NCBI GenBank assembly: GCA_036321795.1 | Contig: JAWQCY010000003.1 | Coordinates: forward strand, 1 to 64,000 | DNA from: CAKVON01 sp902475665 | Lineage (GTDB): Bacteria > Actinomycetota > Coriobacteriia > Coriobacteriales > Atopobiaceae | Length of the DNA: 64,000 nt | Reading direction: 5' to 3' | The notes under the pieces: generated by a model | Database searches by the model: none | The model's input: only the letters and a program-made list of their open reading frames with translations | What the model was told of the DNA's origin: nothing | Shown: one piece after another, positions 8,804-17,625 of the stretch | Position numbering within the stretch: position 1 is the stretch's first letter | Layout of the letters: each line of letters begins with the position of its first letter | Made by a program: the position numbers and the translations under genes

Positions 8804-11419
8804 TTACCTCCCGAGGGCGTCACGCCCCTTAATTAGCGTTTTGATTCCAAGTCCGATGAGCGCGAAGCCGGTGGCGATCCTGCCGGGCTTGCGCACACTG
8901 ATTGTAGTCGAGGCGGGTCGGTTGGCGGCGTCGGAAGGCTTGGCCGTGCCGGCGGACTGTCGGTGCCCGACGGCACCGTCGGCATTCGCGTCCTTCGCTC
9001 CAGGTTCGATGATGGTCGCGATGACAACCTGGGCGTCCTTCTCGGCAGGTGACGCGGGCTTGGCGTCGTCCGGGGCTGCGGACTCCCCTCCGGCAAGCGT
9101 GGGGTGCGTCTCGGCCGAGGTCGACATGTTGAGAAGACCGCTGAGGGCAGAGTGGGACAGCTCGGGCAGCACGGAGGAGAGCGGGTACAGGGCGGCCCTG
9201 TGGCCGGCTCGCGCGTCGGCGGAGCGACGGTATGCGAGCGAGATCAGGATGTCCTGGCAGTCCACCCTGGGTTCGTCGTCGGCGGTCTGCACCTTGTGCC
9301 AGGCGCCGTCCTCGGCAAGCAGGCGTGCCTTGACGTTATCGGCAAGCTGCAGGTTCATGGCCTGGATGACCATCTTGCGACAGGTGGGGTCGAGCACGGG
9401 GTATGCGATCTCGACGCGTCGCTCGGTGTTTCTCGTCATCATGTCGGCGCTCGAAAGGTAGATGGTGTCGACATCGGCGCCAAACGCATAGACGCGCGAG
9501 TGCTCCAGCAGACGGCCGACGACCTGGTGGATCTCGATCCCGTCGGTCTTTCCCGGAACGCCGGGGCGCATGCAGCAGATGCCACGGATCATCATGACGA
9601 CGCGCACGCCTGCCTGCGAGGCCGCTGCGAGCTTGTCGATGACGTCGCGGTCGGTGAGCGAGTTCATCTTGAGGAAGACCTGCGCGGGCTCGCCTGCCTG
9701 CGCGCGTGCGATCTCGCGGTCGATGCCGCGTATGACGAGCGGCTTGAGGCCCGCGGGCGCCACGCCAAGGTAGTCGTAGCTGCCCTTGAGGTTTCCGATC
9801 GAGAGGTTGCGGAAGAAGGCGTTGCCATCGTTGCCGATGCCCTCGTGAGCGGTCATGAGCATGAAGTCGCTGTAGAGACGTGCGGTCTTCTCGTTGAAGT
9901 TGCCCGTGCCCAGGCACGTGATGCGTGAGATCTGTCCCTGGTCGTGATAGGTAATCTGGCAGATCTTCGAGTGGCACTTGAAGCCCTCGGAGCCGTAGAT
10001 GACGGTGCAGCCTGCCTCCTCGAGGCGCTCCGCCCACTCGATGTTGTTCTGCTCGTCAAAACGGGCGCGCAGCTCCATGAGCACGGTGACGTCCTTGCCG
10101 TTCTCGGCGGCGGCAACCAGGCTCTCGCACAGGCGGGACTGGCGCGCCACTCGATACAGCGTTATGCGGATCGAGATGCAGTTGTCGTCGGTCGAGGCCT
10201 CGCGGACGAGGTCCAGAAGCGGCGACATCGACTCATAGGGATAGAACAGCAGGATGTCGTGGTCCTCGACCTGGCGACGCATCGGGATGCCAGGCTCGAC
10301 CTGAGGGGACGGCTGTGGCTCGAATGGCTCGAAGACGAGCTTCGACTTGACGGGCTTGGGCAGCATGCCCTCCAACGCGAAGACATAGGACAGGTCCAGC
10401 GGGATGTCGGTGGCGCAGACGGCCCTGCGTGACAGTCCGAGCTCCTGGCGGATGAACTTGGTGAGCGACGGGTCGAGCACACCCGACATCTCCAGCCTGA
10501 TGGGCTCGAGGCGCTGGCGGCGCTTGAGCACCTTCTTCATGTGCTGGCGGTAGTCCTCTTCCTCCTCGACGCCTTCGCCGTCGGGATCGATGTCGGCGTT
10601 GCGCGTCACTCGGATGACGGCGGCATCGGTTGGGGTGTACTGCCCAAAGCAGCCGTCGAGCCTCGAGGCGATGATGTCCTCCACCAGCGCGTAGCGCGTC
10701 TGCTCGGCGGTGGAGGAGAGCCTGACCACGCGATCGAGCGAAGGTGGGACCTCGACCATGCCCAGAAGGCCGGTCTCGTCAGCGCCCTCAAGCGAGCACA
10801 CCACGTAGAGCATGCCGTTCCTCAGGTTGGGGAAGGGGTGGCGCGGGTCGACGATCATTGGCGAGATGATGGGGGAGAGCGACTGCCTGTAGTACTTGGC
10901 GCAGGCGGACCTGTCGGCATCGGTCGCGTTTGCCTCGGTCACACGGATGAGCCCGCATCCGGCAAGCTTGTCCTCGATGTCGTGGAAGGCCTTGCGGTGC
11001 CTGTCGAGAAGTGCCGGCAGGGTCGCATAGATGCCATCGAGCTGCTCGGTGGGGGTCTCGTTTGACTTGTTGTCACGGGGTTGGCGCTTGAGGTCCGCAA
11101 GCTCAGACAGTCCGCCCACGCGGATCATGAACCACTCGTCCAGGTTGCTCGAGAAGATAGAGACGAACTTCATGCGCTCGAACAGGGGCACGTTTTCGTC
11201 GAGCGCCTCGTCAAGAACTCTCTCGTCAAAACGAAGCCAGCTTATCTCGCGATTCTGCGTATATTCGTAGTCACGAGTGCGTCGAGTGCCGTCGGGATTC
11301 TTGTCGGAGTACTTTGCCTCTCTTCTTGCGACGCCCTGAAGGTCGTGCTCGCGTGCGGATCCCTCAAGTTCCCCGGAGTCGTCGTGACGCTCGTCCTTCT
11401 CGTTTTGCTTCTTCGACAT
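8804..11419 (-). CDS. ppk: Polyphosphate kinase (PPK1) with unusual N- and C-terminal extensions
   Basis: PPK1 reversibly transfers the gamma phosphate of ATP to polyphosphate. The catalytic-His region KCHSKICQI, the RITCLGTGNFNEKTARLYSDF block, the ARFDEQNNIEWAERLEEAG motif and the N-domain RFDERVLDEALDE are all present. At 871 residues it is clearly longer than the usual 690-720. A charged Glu/Asp/Lys/Arg-rich extension of about 45 residues precedes the core. A low-complexity Ala/Glu/Asp/Lys tail of roughly 130 residues follows it, ending in a hydrophobic helix and a basic stretch. The tail is not part of the known fold and could be a membrane or protein tether. Confidence 0.93.
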   Translation of the reverse strand: MSKKQNEKDERHDDSGELEGSAREHDLQGVARREAKYSDKNPDGTRRTRDYEYTQNREISWLRFDERVLDEALDENVPLFERMKFVSIFSSNLDEWFMIRVGGLSELADLKRQPRDNKSNETPTEQLDGIYATLPALLDRHRKAFHDIEDKLAGCGLIRVTEANATDADRSACAKYYRQSLSPIISPMIVDPRHPFPNLRNGMLYVVCSLEGADETGLLGMVEVPPSLDRVVRLSSTAEQTRYALVEDIIASRLDGCFGQYTPTDAAVIRVTRNADIDPDGEGVEEEEDYRQHMKKVLKRRQRLEPIRLEMSGVLDPSLTKFIRQELGLSRRAVCATDIPLDLSYVFALEGMLPKPVKSKLVFEPFEPQPSPQVEPGIPMRRQVEDHDILLFYPYESMSPLLDLVREASTDDNCISIRITLYRVARQSRLCESLVAAAENGKDVTVLMELRARFDEQNNIEWAERLEEAGCTVIYGSEGFKCHSKICQITYHDQGQISRITCLGTGNFNEKTARLYSDFMLMTAHEGIGNDGNAFFRNLSIGNLKGSYDYLGVAPAGLKPLVIRGIDREIARAQAGEPAQVFLKMNSLTDRDVIDKLAAASQAGVRVVMMIRGICCMRPGVPGKTDGIEIHQVVGRLLEHSRVYAFGADVDTIYLSSADMMTRNTERRVEIAYPVLDPTCRKMVIQAMNLQLADNVKARLLAEDGAWHKVQTADDEPRVDCQDILISLAYRRSADARAGHRAALYPLSSVLPELSHSALSGLLNMSTSAETHPTLAGGESAAPDDAKPASPAEKDAQVVIATIIEPGAKDANADGAVGHRQSAGTAKPSDAANRPASTTISVRKPGRIATGFALIGLGIKTLIKGRDALGR

Positions 11420-11624
11420 GCGTATTCCGTTCCCCGTGTCTGGTACTAGTTGAAAAGATAGTACCGCGTATATAAGGACCTGAATAACGTTGCAAGCAAT
11501 ATATGCATAAGACTTTACAAAAGGTGATTGTTATCCAATAAACATTAGAAGTGGTTCAAAAAACATGAAGGGCGGTATGTCTATAGCATTTCTGTACCAA
11601 TAACGAGTGACTTCTTTGAAATTA

Positions 11625-11674
11625 CAAGTATTAATTCGGTAAATGACCAGGTAAATCCACCGAATTCATACTTG
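11625..11674. promoter_or_regulatory. Long inverted repeat upstream of arcA, candidate operator
   Basis: CAAGTATTAATTCGGT at 11625-11640 is repeated as its complement ACCGAATTCATACTTG at 11659-11674, with one mismatch in 16 and an 18-base spacer. The arm size and distance upstream of the arc genes suggest a regulator binding site or an RNA structure. The regulator is not identified. Confidence 0.5.
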
Positions 11675-11840
11675 CAATTCACGATTGATACGTATTTCTA
11701 AGTGTTTCGTAACCGTTAACGGAACTAAATGGACCGTTCACCCGTGGGCCAAAATTTATTGGATATCTCGGATATATTGAACGCGTCAGAACGAGTGCCG
11801 CCGAAAAAGTTCCAGAGGCGCTCTCGTGTTACACCAGCGC

Positions 11841-11858
11841 GCATGCCCGAAGGCATGC
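11841..11858 (+). other. Stem-loop in the arcA 5' untranslated region
   Basis: GCATGCC, loop CGAA, GGCATGC: a perfect 7-bp stem with a tetraloop about 40 bases before the AAGGAGG ribosome-binding site. Confidence 0.5.
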
Positions 11859-11906
11859 AAAGATCGACTCGCGTTAAATGGCGCGGGAGAATTAGAAGGA
11901 GGAACC

Positions 11907-13157
11907 ATGGCTAACGGACTTTACGTCCACAGCGAGATTGGCGCCCTGAAGAAGGTCTGCCTGCACCGCCCCGGTGAGGAGCTCCTCAACCTCACGCCGG
12001 ACGATCTCGAGCGCCTTCTGTTCGACGACATCCCCTTCCTCGAGGTTGCTCAGGCCGAGCACGACAAGTTCGCCGAGCTTCTCCGTGAGAACGGCACCGA
12101 GGTTGTTTACCTTGAGGACCTCGCTGCTCAGGCCCTCGACGCCGCTGGTTCCCGCGAGGAGTTCACCAACCAGTGGCTCGACGAGTCCGGTCTCCACGGT
12201 GCCGCCGCTCGTGCGGCCGTCAAGGAGTTCATGGATTCCATCACCGACACCCGCGCTTTCATCGACAAGTGCATCGCCGGTATCCGCAAGACCGAGCTGG
12301 AGATCCCGCACGCCTCTTCGAGCGTCCTCTCCGAGCTCGTCGGCGCTGACCAGGACGGCGAGACCGACCTGCTCATCGACCCGATGACCAACACCTACTT
12401 CACCCGCGACCCGTTCGCGATCGTTGGCCGTGGCGTCAACCTGAACCGCATGTACTCCGTCACTCGTAACCGCGAGACCCTCTTCGGCAAGTACATCTTC
12501 CGCGATCACCCCGATTACAACGACGCTCCGCTGTGGTACCGCCGCGACAGCGCCTTCCACACCGAGGGTGGCGACGTCCTCAACCTCAACGCCCACAGCC
12601 TCGCCATCGGCATCTCGCAGCGCACCCAGGCTGCCGCCATCGACGCTCTCGCCCAGAACATGTTCTGGGAGAAGGGTGACGAGTGCGAGATCGACACGAT
12701 CTACGCCTTCAACATCCCGTCGTCCCGTGCCTTCATGCACCTCGACACCGTCTTCACCCAGATTGATGTTGACAAGTTCACCATCCACCCGGGCATCATG
12801 GGCACCCTGCAGGTCTTCAAGCTGACCAAGGGCGCTGAGCAGGGCCAGATTAACATCGAGGAGATGAACGATACCCTCGAGCACGTTCTCGCCAAGGCTC
12901 TCGACCTTGACGCCGTCAAGCTGATCCCCTGCGGCGGTGGCGACCCCGTGGCCGCTGCCCGCGAGCAGTGGAACGACGGCTCCAACACCCTCGCTGTTGC
13001 CCCCGGCAAGATCTGCGTCTACCAGCGCAACGACGTCACCAACGACGTGCTCTACAAGGAGGGCCTGGATCTCCTGGTCGTTCCCTCCGCTGAGCTCTCT
13101 CGTGGCCGTGGCGGCCCCCGCTGCATGAGCATGCCCTTCGTCCGCGAGGACATCTAA
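11907..13157 (+). CDS. arcA: Arginine deiminase
   Basis: The 416-residue enzyme hydrolyses arginine to citrulline and ammonia, the first step of the arginine deiminase ATP and pH-homeostasis pathway. It begins with the family pattern YVHSEIGALKKVCLHRPGEEL and contains DIPFLEVAQAEHDKF, the TRDPFAIVG block, FHTEGGDVLNL and the terminal GGPRCMSMP with the catalytic Cys. AAGGAGG lies just before the ATG, so in-frame upstream codons are excluded. Next are arcB, an ArcT-like aminotransferase and an antiporter. A strong terminator at 13182-13211 separates it from arcB, so expression levels may differ within the cluster. Confidence 0.97.
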   Translation: MANGLYVHSEIGALKKVCLHRPGEELLNLTPDDLERLLFDDIPFLEVAQAEHDKFAELLRENGTEVVYLEDLAAQALDAAGSREEFTNQWLDESGLHGAAARAAVKEFMDSITDTRAFIDKCIAGIRKTELEIPHASSSVLSELVGADQDGETDLLIDPMTNTYFTRDPFAIVGRGVNLNRMYSVTRNRETLFGKYIFRDHPDYNDAPLWYRRDSAFHTEGGDVLNLNAHSLAIGISQRTQAAAIDALAQNMFWEKGDECEIDTIYAFNIPSSRAFMHLDTVFTQIDVDKFTIHPGIMGTLQVFKLTKGAEQGQINIEEMNDTLEHVLAKALDLDAVKLIPCGGGDPVAAAREQWNDGSNTLAVAPGKICVYQRNDVTNDVLYKEGLDLLVVPSAELSRGRGGPRCMSMPFVREDI

Positions 13158-13181
13158 TCCTGCGTTAGGTTTTCCGCGTCT

Positions 13182-13211
13182 GGTCCGAGGGCGTAAAATC
13201 GCCCTCGGACC
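13182..13211 (+). terminator. Terminator after arcA
   Basis: GGTCCGAGGGCG pairs perfectly with CGCCCTCGGACC around TAAAAT and is followed by TGTTCTCTTTT. The next gene starts 83 bases later, so read-through is possible. Confidence 0.88.
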
Positions 13212-13293
13212 TGTTCTCTTTTGCAATCACCGGTCGTGGCCGGGTAAGCTAGTGCGTGCCCACAAGCACGCATAGACAGAAAGGAACTGCAAC

Positions 13294-14289
13294 ATGGGTG
13301 TTAACCTCAGCGGCCGTAGCTTCATCAGGCTTCTCGACTTCTCCACCGAGGAGATCGAGTACATGCTCAAGCTCTCCAAGAACCTCAAGGACCTGAAGCG
13401 TGCCGGCGTTCCCCACCGTTACCTCGAGGGCAAGAACATCGTCCTTCTCTTCCAGAAGACCTCCACGCGCACCCGCTGCGCCTTCGAGGTCGGCGGCATG
13501 GACCTGGGCATGGGCGTCACCTACCTGGATCCCGGCTCGTCGCAGATGGGCAAGAAGGAGTCCATCGAGGACACCGCCCGTGTTCTCGGCCGCATGTATG
13601 ACGGCATCGAGTTCCGTGGCTTCGACCAGGAGGACGTTGAGGAGCTCGCCGCCAAGGCTGGCGTTCCCGTCTGGAACGGCCTCACCGACCTCTGGCACCC
13701 GACCCAGATGCTCGCTGACATCCTGACTGTCCAGGAGAACTTCAACTACGACATCAAGGGCCGCACCCTGGTCTTCATGGGCGACTGCAAGAACAACGTT
13801 GCCCGTTCCCTGATGGTCGTCTGCGCCAAGCTCGGCATGAACTTCGTCGCCTGTGGCCCCGAGAACTGCATGCCCGCCCAGGACGTCATCGACGCCTGCA
13901 CCCCGATCGCCGAGGCCAACGGCTGCACCATCAAGCTGACCTCCGACGTCAAGGACGGCTGCACTGGCGCCGACGTCATCTACACCGACGTCTGGGTCTC
14001 CATGGGCGAGCCCGACGAGGTCTGGGCTGAGCGCATCGAGTCTCTCACCCCGTACCGCGTTACCACCGAGGTCATGGCCATGGCTAAGCCCGAGGCGATC
14101 TTCCTGCACTGCCTGCCCTCCTTCCACGACACCAACACCGTCATCGGTGCCGAGAAGGCCAAGCAGTTCGGCATCACCGAGATGGAGGTCGAGGACGCCG
14201 TCTTCGAGTCCCCGCAGTCCAAGGTCTTCGACGAGGCCGAGAACCGCATGCACACCATCAAGGCTGTCATGTACGCTACCCTGAAGTAA
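13294..14289 (+). CDS. arcB: Ornithine carbamoyltransferase (catabolic type by context)
   Basis: In the deiminase pathway this enzyme phosphorolyses citrulline to ornithine and carbamoyl phosphate. All signatures are visible in the 331-residue protein: the carbamoyl phosphate site QKTSTRTRC near residue 55, the DLWHPTQMLAD block, and FLHCLPSFHD near residue 270. GAAAGGAAC precedes the ATG. Sequence alone does not separate catabolic ArcB from biosynthetic ArgF, so the assignment rests on position after arcA and before the antiporter. Carbamate kinase (arcC), which would use the carbamoyl phosphate to make ATP, is not in the window. Confidence 0.95.
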   Translation: MGVNLSGRSFIRLLDFSTEEIEYMLKLSKNLKDLKRAGVPHRYLEGKNIVLLFQKTSTRTRCAFEVGGMDLGMGVTYLDPGSSQMGKKESIEDTARVLGRMYDGIEFRGFDQEDVEELAAKAGVPVWNGLTDLWHPTQMLADILTVQENFNYDIKGRTLVFMGDCKNNVARSLMVVCAKLGMNFVACGPENCMPAQDVIDACTPIAEANGCTIKLTSDVKDGCTGADVIYTDVWVSMGEPDEVWAERIESLTPYRVTTEVMAMAKPEAIFLHCLPSFHDTNTVIGAEKAKQFGITEMEVEDAVFESPQSKVFDEAENRMHTIKAVMYATLK

Positions 14290-14314
14290 ATTCAGCTTAA
14301 TATAGCGCCTTTCG

Positions 14315-14347
14315 AAGGGTCGCCCCGATGCGTTCGGGGTGACCCTT
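14315..14347 (+). terminator. Terminator after arcB
   Basis: AAGGGTCGCCCCGA pairs with TCGGGGTGACCCTT (one mismatch) around TGCGT, followed by CTTTTATG. Confidence 0.88.
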
Positions 14348-14445
14348 CTTTTATGAGTGGCAAGTGAGGTCGCGTCTCATATACCATCTGGCTTAATGAA
14401 CGGCCTGGCGTATGAGCGCGTCAATTTTGATAGGAGTGCATGCTC

Positions 14446-15570
14446 ATGGACATCAGCGTCATCGGGGTCGAGGAATGGCTTAACACGTGGGAGAGGGATG
14501 CGAAGTGGGACATCGCCCAGTCAACCGTGGCTTCACTGTCCGTTGACGAGCTTCTGTCCCTTGACGGTCGTGGGGGAGAGACGCTTCTTTCCAAGCTGAG
14601 GGACGAGCGCCTGAACTACGGTTGGATCGAGGGCTCCCCGGAGTTTAAGTCCCAGGTCTCCTCTCTCTACCGCCATGAGATCGACCCCTACAACATCTTG
14701 CAGACCAACGGCTGTACCGGCGCCAACCTCAACGCGGTCATGGCTGTCGTGCGTCCAGGGGACCATGTCATTGCCGAGTGGCCGACCTATGCTCCCCTGT
14801 ATGAGATTCCTCGCTCGCTTGGCGCGGAGGTTGAGTATTGGGAGCTGAAGGAGGAGCTCGGTTGGAGGCCGGATATCTCTGATCTCGAGCGGCTAGTTCG
14901 CCCTGACACCCGTTTGATTTGCATCAACAACGCCTCAAACCCCACGGGCACCGTTCTAGACCCCGAGACGGTTCGTGCTATCGCCGAGATTGCGAAGTCG
15001 GTCGGAGCCTACGTTCTGAGTGACGAGGTATATATGCCTCTCGAGAGGGGCGTGGAGTTCCTCTCGATGGCTGATGCGTATGATCGTGCCATCGTTACAA
15101 ATTCGGTCTCCAAGACTTTCTCAGCGCCTGCCACGCGCGCTGGCTGGGTTATTGCTGACCGTGAGGTTTCCGATCGAATCAGGACGATGCGTGACTACAC
15201 GATGATTAGCGCGGGCGTGGCAAATGACATTGCCGCCACCTACGTACTTGAGAATCGCGAGCGTGTCTTGGAAAGGAACCGAGCAATCGTCGAGAACAAC
15301 GCACGGATCGCCCAGGCCTGGATTGACTCACAGTCTCGTGTGAGTTGGGTTGCGCCCCAGGGCGTGTCGACCTCATATATTCGCTTTGATATTCCGGAGC
15401 CTGATGAAGACTTCTGCTTGCGCCTCCTGAGGGATCGTGGCGTCCTGTTGGTTCCCGGCAGCCGTTTTGAGCTGCCTTGCGGTGCTCGCCTTGGCTACTG
15501 CGCGCCTACCGACACTCTCAAGAAGGGCCTGTCGCTTCTCGCCGATGCGCTTGCCGAGTTCGATAAGTAG
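14446..15570 (+). CDS. PLP-dependent class I/II aminotransferase, ArcT-like
   Basis: The protein of about 374 residues has the fold-type I pattern: the substrate loop QTNGCTGANLNAVMAVVRPGD, the ...ICINNASNPTGTVLD motif, and SVSKTFSAPATRAGWV with the PLP-binding Lys. It lies between arcB and the arginine antiporter, as the transaminase gene arcT does in the Lactobacillus sakei arc cluster, so an amino group transfer involving arginine, ornithine or citrulline is plausible but unproven. Start 14446 has AGGAG nine bases upstream; 14440 is an alternative only three bases from it. Codon use is slightly more relaxed than in arcA and arcB, suggesting lower expression. Confidence 0.85.
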   Translation: MDISVIGVEEWLNTWERDAKWDIAQSTVASLSVDELLSLDGRGGETLLSKLRDERLNYGWIEGSPEFKSQVSSLYRHEIDPYNILQTNGCTGANLNAVMAVVRPGDHVIAEWPTYAPLYEIPRSLGAEVEYWELKEELGWRPDISDLERLVRPDTRLICINNASNPTGTVLDPETVRAIAEIAKSVGAYVLSDEVYMPLERGVEFLSMADAYDRAIVTNSVSKTFSAPATRAGWVIADREVSDRIRTMRDYTMISAGVANDIAATYVLENRERVLERNRAIVENNARIAQAWIDSQSRVSWVAPQGVSTSYIRFDIPEPDEDFCLRLLRDRGVLLVPGSRFELPCGARLGYCAPTDTLKKGLSLLADALAEFDK

Positions 15571-15604
15571 CGCTCTGCATATTCATTGCCACTTGTTCTT
15601 TGCT

Positions 15605-15637
15605 TCGGCCAACGCCTCTTCCGAAGGCGCTGGCCGA
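15605..15637 (+). terminator. Terminator after the ArcT-like gene
   Basis: TCGGCCAACGCCT pairs with AGGCGCTGGCCGA with one mismatch, followed by TTTGCTTTCT. Confidence 0.85.
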
Positions 15638-15842
15638 TTTGCTTTCTAAGCTAATTTTGGAATGAATACACATCTGGAAAAATTGAATACATCTATTTCC
15701 ATCATGCGAATTATCACGTATCCACAGGTCACAATTCATTCTTTGCAGAATTCGGTCTAATATTGCGCATGTCTTGTTGATTCACTTTTCTTACCTGCGG
15801 CGTAACAAATCAGCAATATGTCTGTATGTTAACGAGAAAACC

Positions 15843-15910
15843 GCGAACGGTAGCTAATCGAACGTGGATTGACTCTTGCACCGTTTCTCCGAATATTGAA
15901 TACCGTTCGC
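15843..15910. promoter_or_regulatory. Spaced inverted repeat upstream of the antiporter gene
   Basis: GCGAACGGTA at 15843-15852 and TACCGTTCGC at 15901-15910 are perfect complements separated by 48 bases. They may be two operator half-sites bridged by a regulator. The arcA leader contains the related palindrome CCGTTAACGG. Confidence 0.4.
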
Positions 15911-16029
15911 CACGAAATGGAAACAGTGTGATGCAAGGAACCGTAAGCTAGTTGCCGAGCTAGTGGTCCGTTGCGGCGGACTGACCCAGTAAAAGACAAA
16001 TGGCTCGTCGCATTGAAAGGAGCGGTCAA

Positions 16030-17598
16030 ATGTCTGATCAGGCCCAGGGCAAGAAGAAGAGGGGAATGCTTACCTCATTCTCCATCATCTTCATCCTGCT
16101 CGCGATCGTGTGTGTCATCACGGTCATCGTTTCTGGTATCACCACCGAGGTTACGGGTGCTTCGCTCTCCGATTTCCTCATGGCCCCCGCAAAGGGCTTC
16201 GCGGACGCTATTGACGTCTGCCTGTTCGTCATGGTTCTCGGTGGCTTCCTCGGCATCATGAACAAGACGAACGCGCTGTCTGACGGCATCGCCGTGCTCG
16301 TCCAGAAGATGGGCGGCAAGGAGACTCGCCTCATCCCCATCCTCATGGCCCTGTTCGCCTTCTGCGGCAGCACCTACGGCATGTGCGAGGAGACCGTTGG
16401 CTTCTACGCCCTGCTGTCCGCCACGATGATGGCCGCTGGCTTCGACACCCTCACCGGCGCCATGATCGTCCTTCTGGGCGCTGGCGTCGGCTGCCTCGGC
16501 TCCACGGTCAACCCGTTCGCCACCGGCATCGCCTCCTCGGCTCTGACCGACATGGGCATCGCCGTTGACCAGGGCGTCGTCATCGGCCTCGGTGCCGTCC
16601 TGCTCGTCGCTTCCTACCTCGTCGCGGTCTTCTTCGTCCTGCAGTACGCCAAGCGCGTCAAGGCCGATCCCAACCGCACCCTGCTGAGCGCTGCCGAGAT
16701 CAAGCACTCTCAGGAGGCTTACGGCGAGGCTTCCGCCGCCGTTCACGAGGAGAAGAAGCTCACCGGTCGTCAGAAGGCCTGCCTCGGCATCTTCGCCGCC
16801 GCCTTCATCGTCATGGTCATCTCCTTCATCCCCTGGGAGGACCTGGGCGTCAACGCCTTCGTCGCCGGCCAGCAGTTCGAGGATGTCACCACCGAGGTCT
16901 CTGCTGACGACATCATTGGCAAGTACGCCGACGATGGCACCCTGACCCTCGACCCCGAGACCGTCACCGGCACCCTCGTCTCCAGCGAGGAGACCGCTCC
17001 CGCGTGGTCTGAGTACCTGACCGGCACCCCGCTCGGCCAGTGGTACTTCGCCGAGTCCACCACCTGGTTCCTGCTGCTCGCCATCGTCATCGGCATCGTC
17101 GGTGGCCTCTCCGAGCGTGAGATTGTCGACGAGTTCATGCTCGGTGCTGGTGACATGATGTCCGTCGTCATGATCATCGCCCTGTCCCGTGGCGTCTCCG
17201 TCGTCATGAGCGCCACCGGCCTCTCCGACTACTTCCTGAACTCCGCGGCCGCCGCTCTTGCCGGCACCTCTGGCCCGGTCTTCGCCATTGGCAGCTTCCT
17301 GCTCTACTTCGTCCTGTCCTTCCTCATTCCGTCCACCTCTGGCATGGCTACCGTCTCTATGCCGATCATGGGACCGCTGGCCCTCAAGCTCGGCTTCAAC
17401 CCGGCTGTCATGGTCATGGTCTTCTCCGCCGCCTCTGGCGTGGTCAACCTGATCACCCCGACCTCTGGCGCCATCATGGGTGGCCTGGCCCTGTCCCGTG
17501 TTGAGTACAGCACTTGGGTCAAGTTCGCGCTCAAGGTCGTTGCAGTCATGTCTGTTGTCTGCATGATCATCCTCACCGTCGCCATGCTTGCCCTCTAA
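16030..17598 (+). CDS. arcD: YfcC/ArcD-type arginine-ornithine antiporter
   Basis: The 522-residue integral membrane protein belongs to the YfcC family of basic amino acid antiporters. It begins with a short basic tail (GKKKRG) and has about 12 hydrophobic segments. The family blocks FVMVLGGFLGIMNKTNAL, FCGSTYGMCEETVGFY and GCLGSTVNPFATGIAS are present, as is the late FLIPSTSGMATVSMPIMGPLA. In this context it should exchange external arginine for ornithine. An acidic, non-hydrophobic insert of about 65 residues (roughly 278-345) interrupts the middle. Start 16030 has GAAAGGAG about ten bases upstream. It has its own leader and terminator. Confidence 0.88.
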   Translation: MSDQAQGKKKRGMLTSFSIIFILLAIVCVITVIVSGITTEVTGASLSDFLMAPAKGFADAIDVCLFVMVLGGFLGIMNKTNALSDGIAVLVQKMGGKETRLIPILMALFAFCGSTYGMCEETVGFYALLSATMMAAGFDTLTGAMIVLLGAGVGCLGSTVNPFATGIASSALTDMGIAVDQGVVIGLGAVLLVASYLVAVFFVLQYAKRVKADPNRTLLSAAEIKHSQEAYGEASAAVHEEKKLTGRQKACLGIFAAAFIVMVISFIPWEDLGVNAFVAGQQFEDVTTEVSADDIIGKYADDGTLTLDPETVTGTLVSSEETAPAWSEYLTGTPLGQWYFAESTTWFLLLAIVIGIVGGLSEREIVDEFMLGAGDMMSVVMIIALSRGVSVVMSATGLSDYFLNSAAAALAGTSGPVFAIGSFLLYFVLSFLIPSTSGMATVSMPIMGPLALKLGFNPAVMVMVFSAASGVVNLITPTSGAIMGGLALSRVEYSTWVKFALKVVAVMSVVCMIILTVAMLAL

Positions 17599-17625
17599 GC
17601 AAGCGGCGCGCGAGCACAACCCCTT

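Larger units (their letters stand above)
11420..11906. other. Long AT-rich leader between ppk and arcA
   Basis: This 487-base stretch is much more AT-rich than its surroundings and has no convincing reading frame. It holds an inverted repeat (11625-11674), a perfect 10-bp palindrome CCGTTAACGG (11713-11722) and a hairpin near the arcA start (11841-11858). It should contain the divergent promoters of ppk and arcA and regulatory sites for arginine catabolism. Confidence 0.6.
15571..16029. other. AT-rich leader upstream of the arginine antiporter gene
   Basis: This 459-base stretch starts with the terminator at 15605-15637. It continues AT-rich without a credible frame. TGAATACA occurs at 15663-15670 and 15683-15690, and an inverted repeat GCGAACGGTA...TACCGTTCGC lies at 15843-15910. 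It resembles the arcA leader in composition, so the antiporter probably has its own regulated promoter. Confidence 0.5.

Noticed and set aside
9890..9910. CTTCTCGTT-type matches in ppk, aroB and aroF coding regions
   Set aside because: They encode conserved family residues (NEKTARLY, GEKNKR, GEKGLD) and are explained by protein function.
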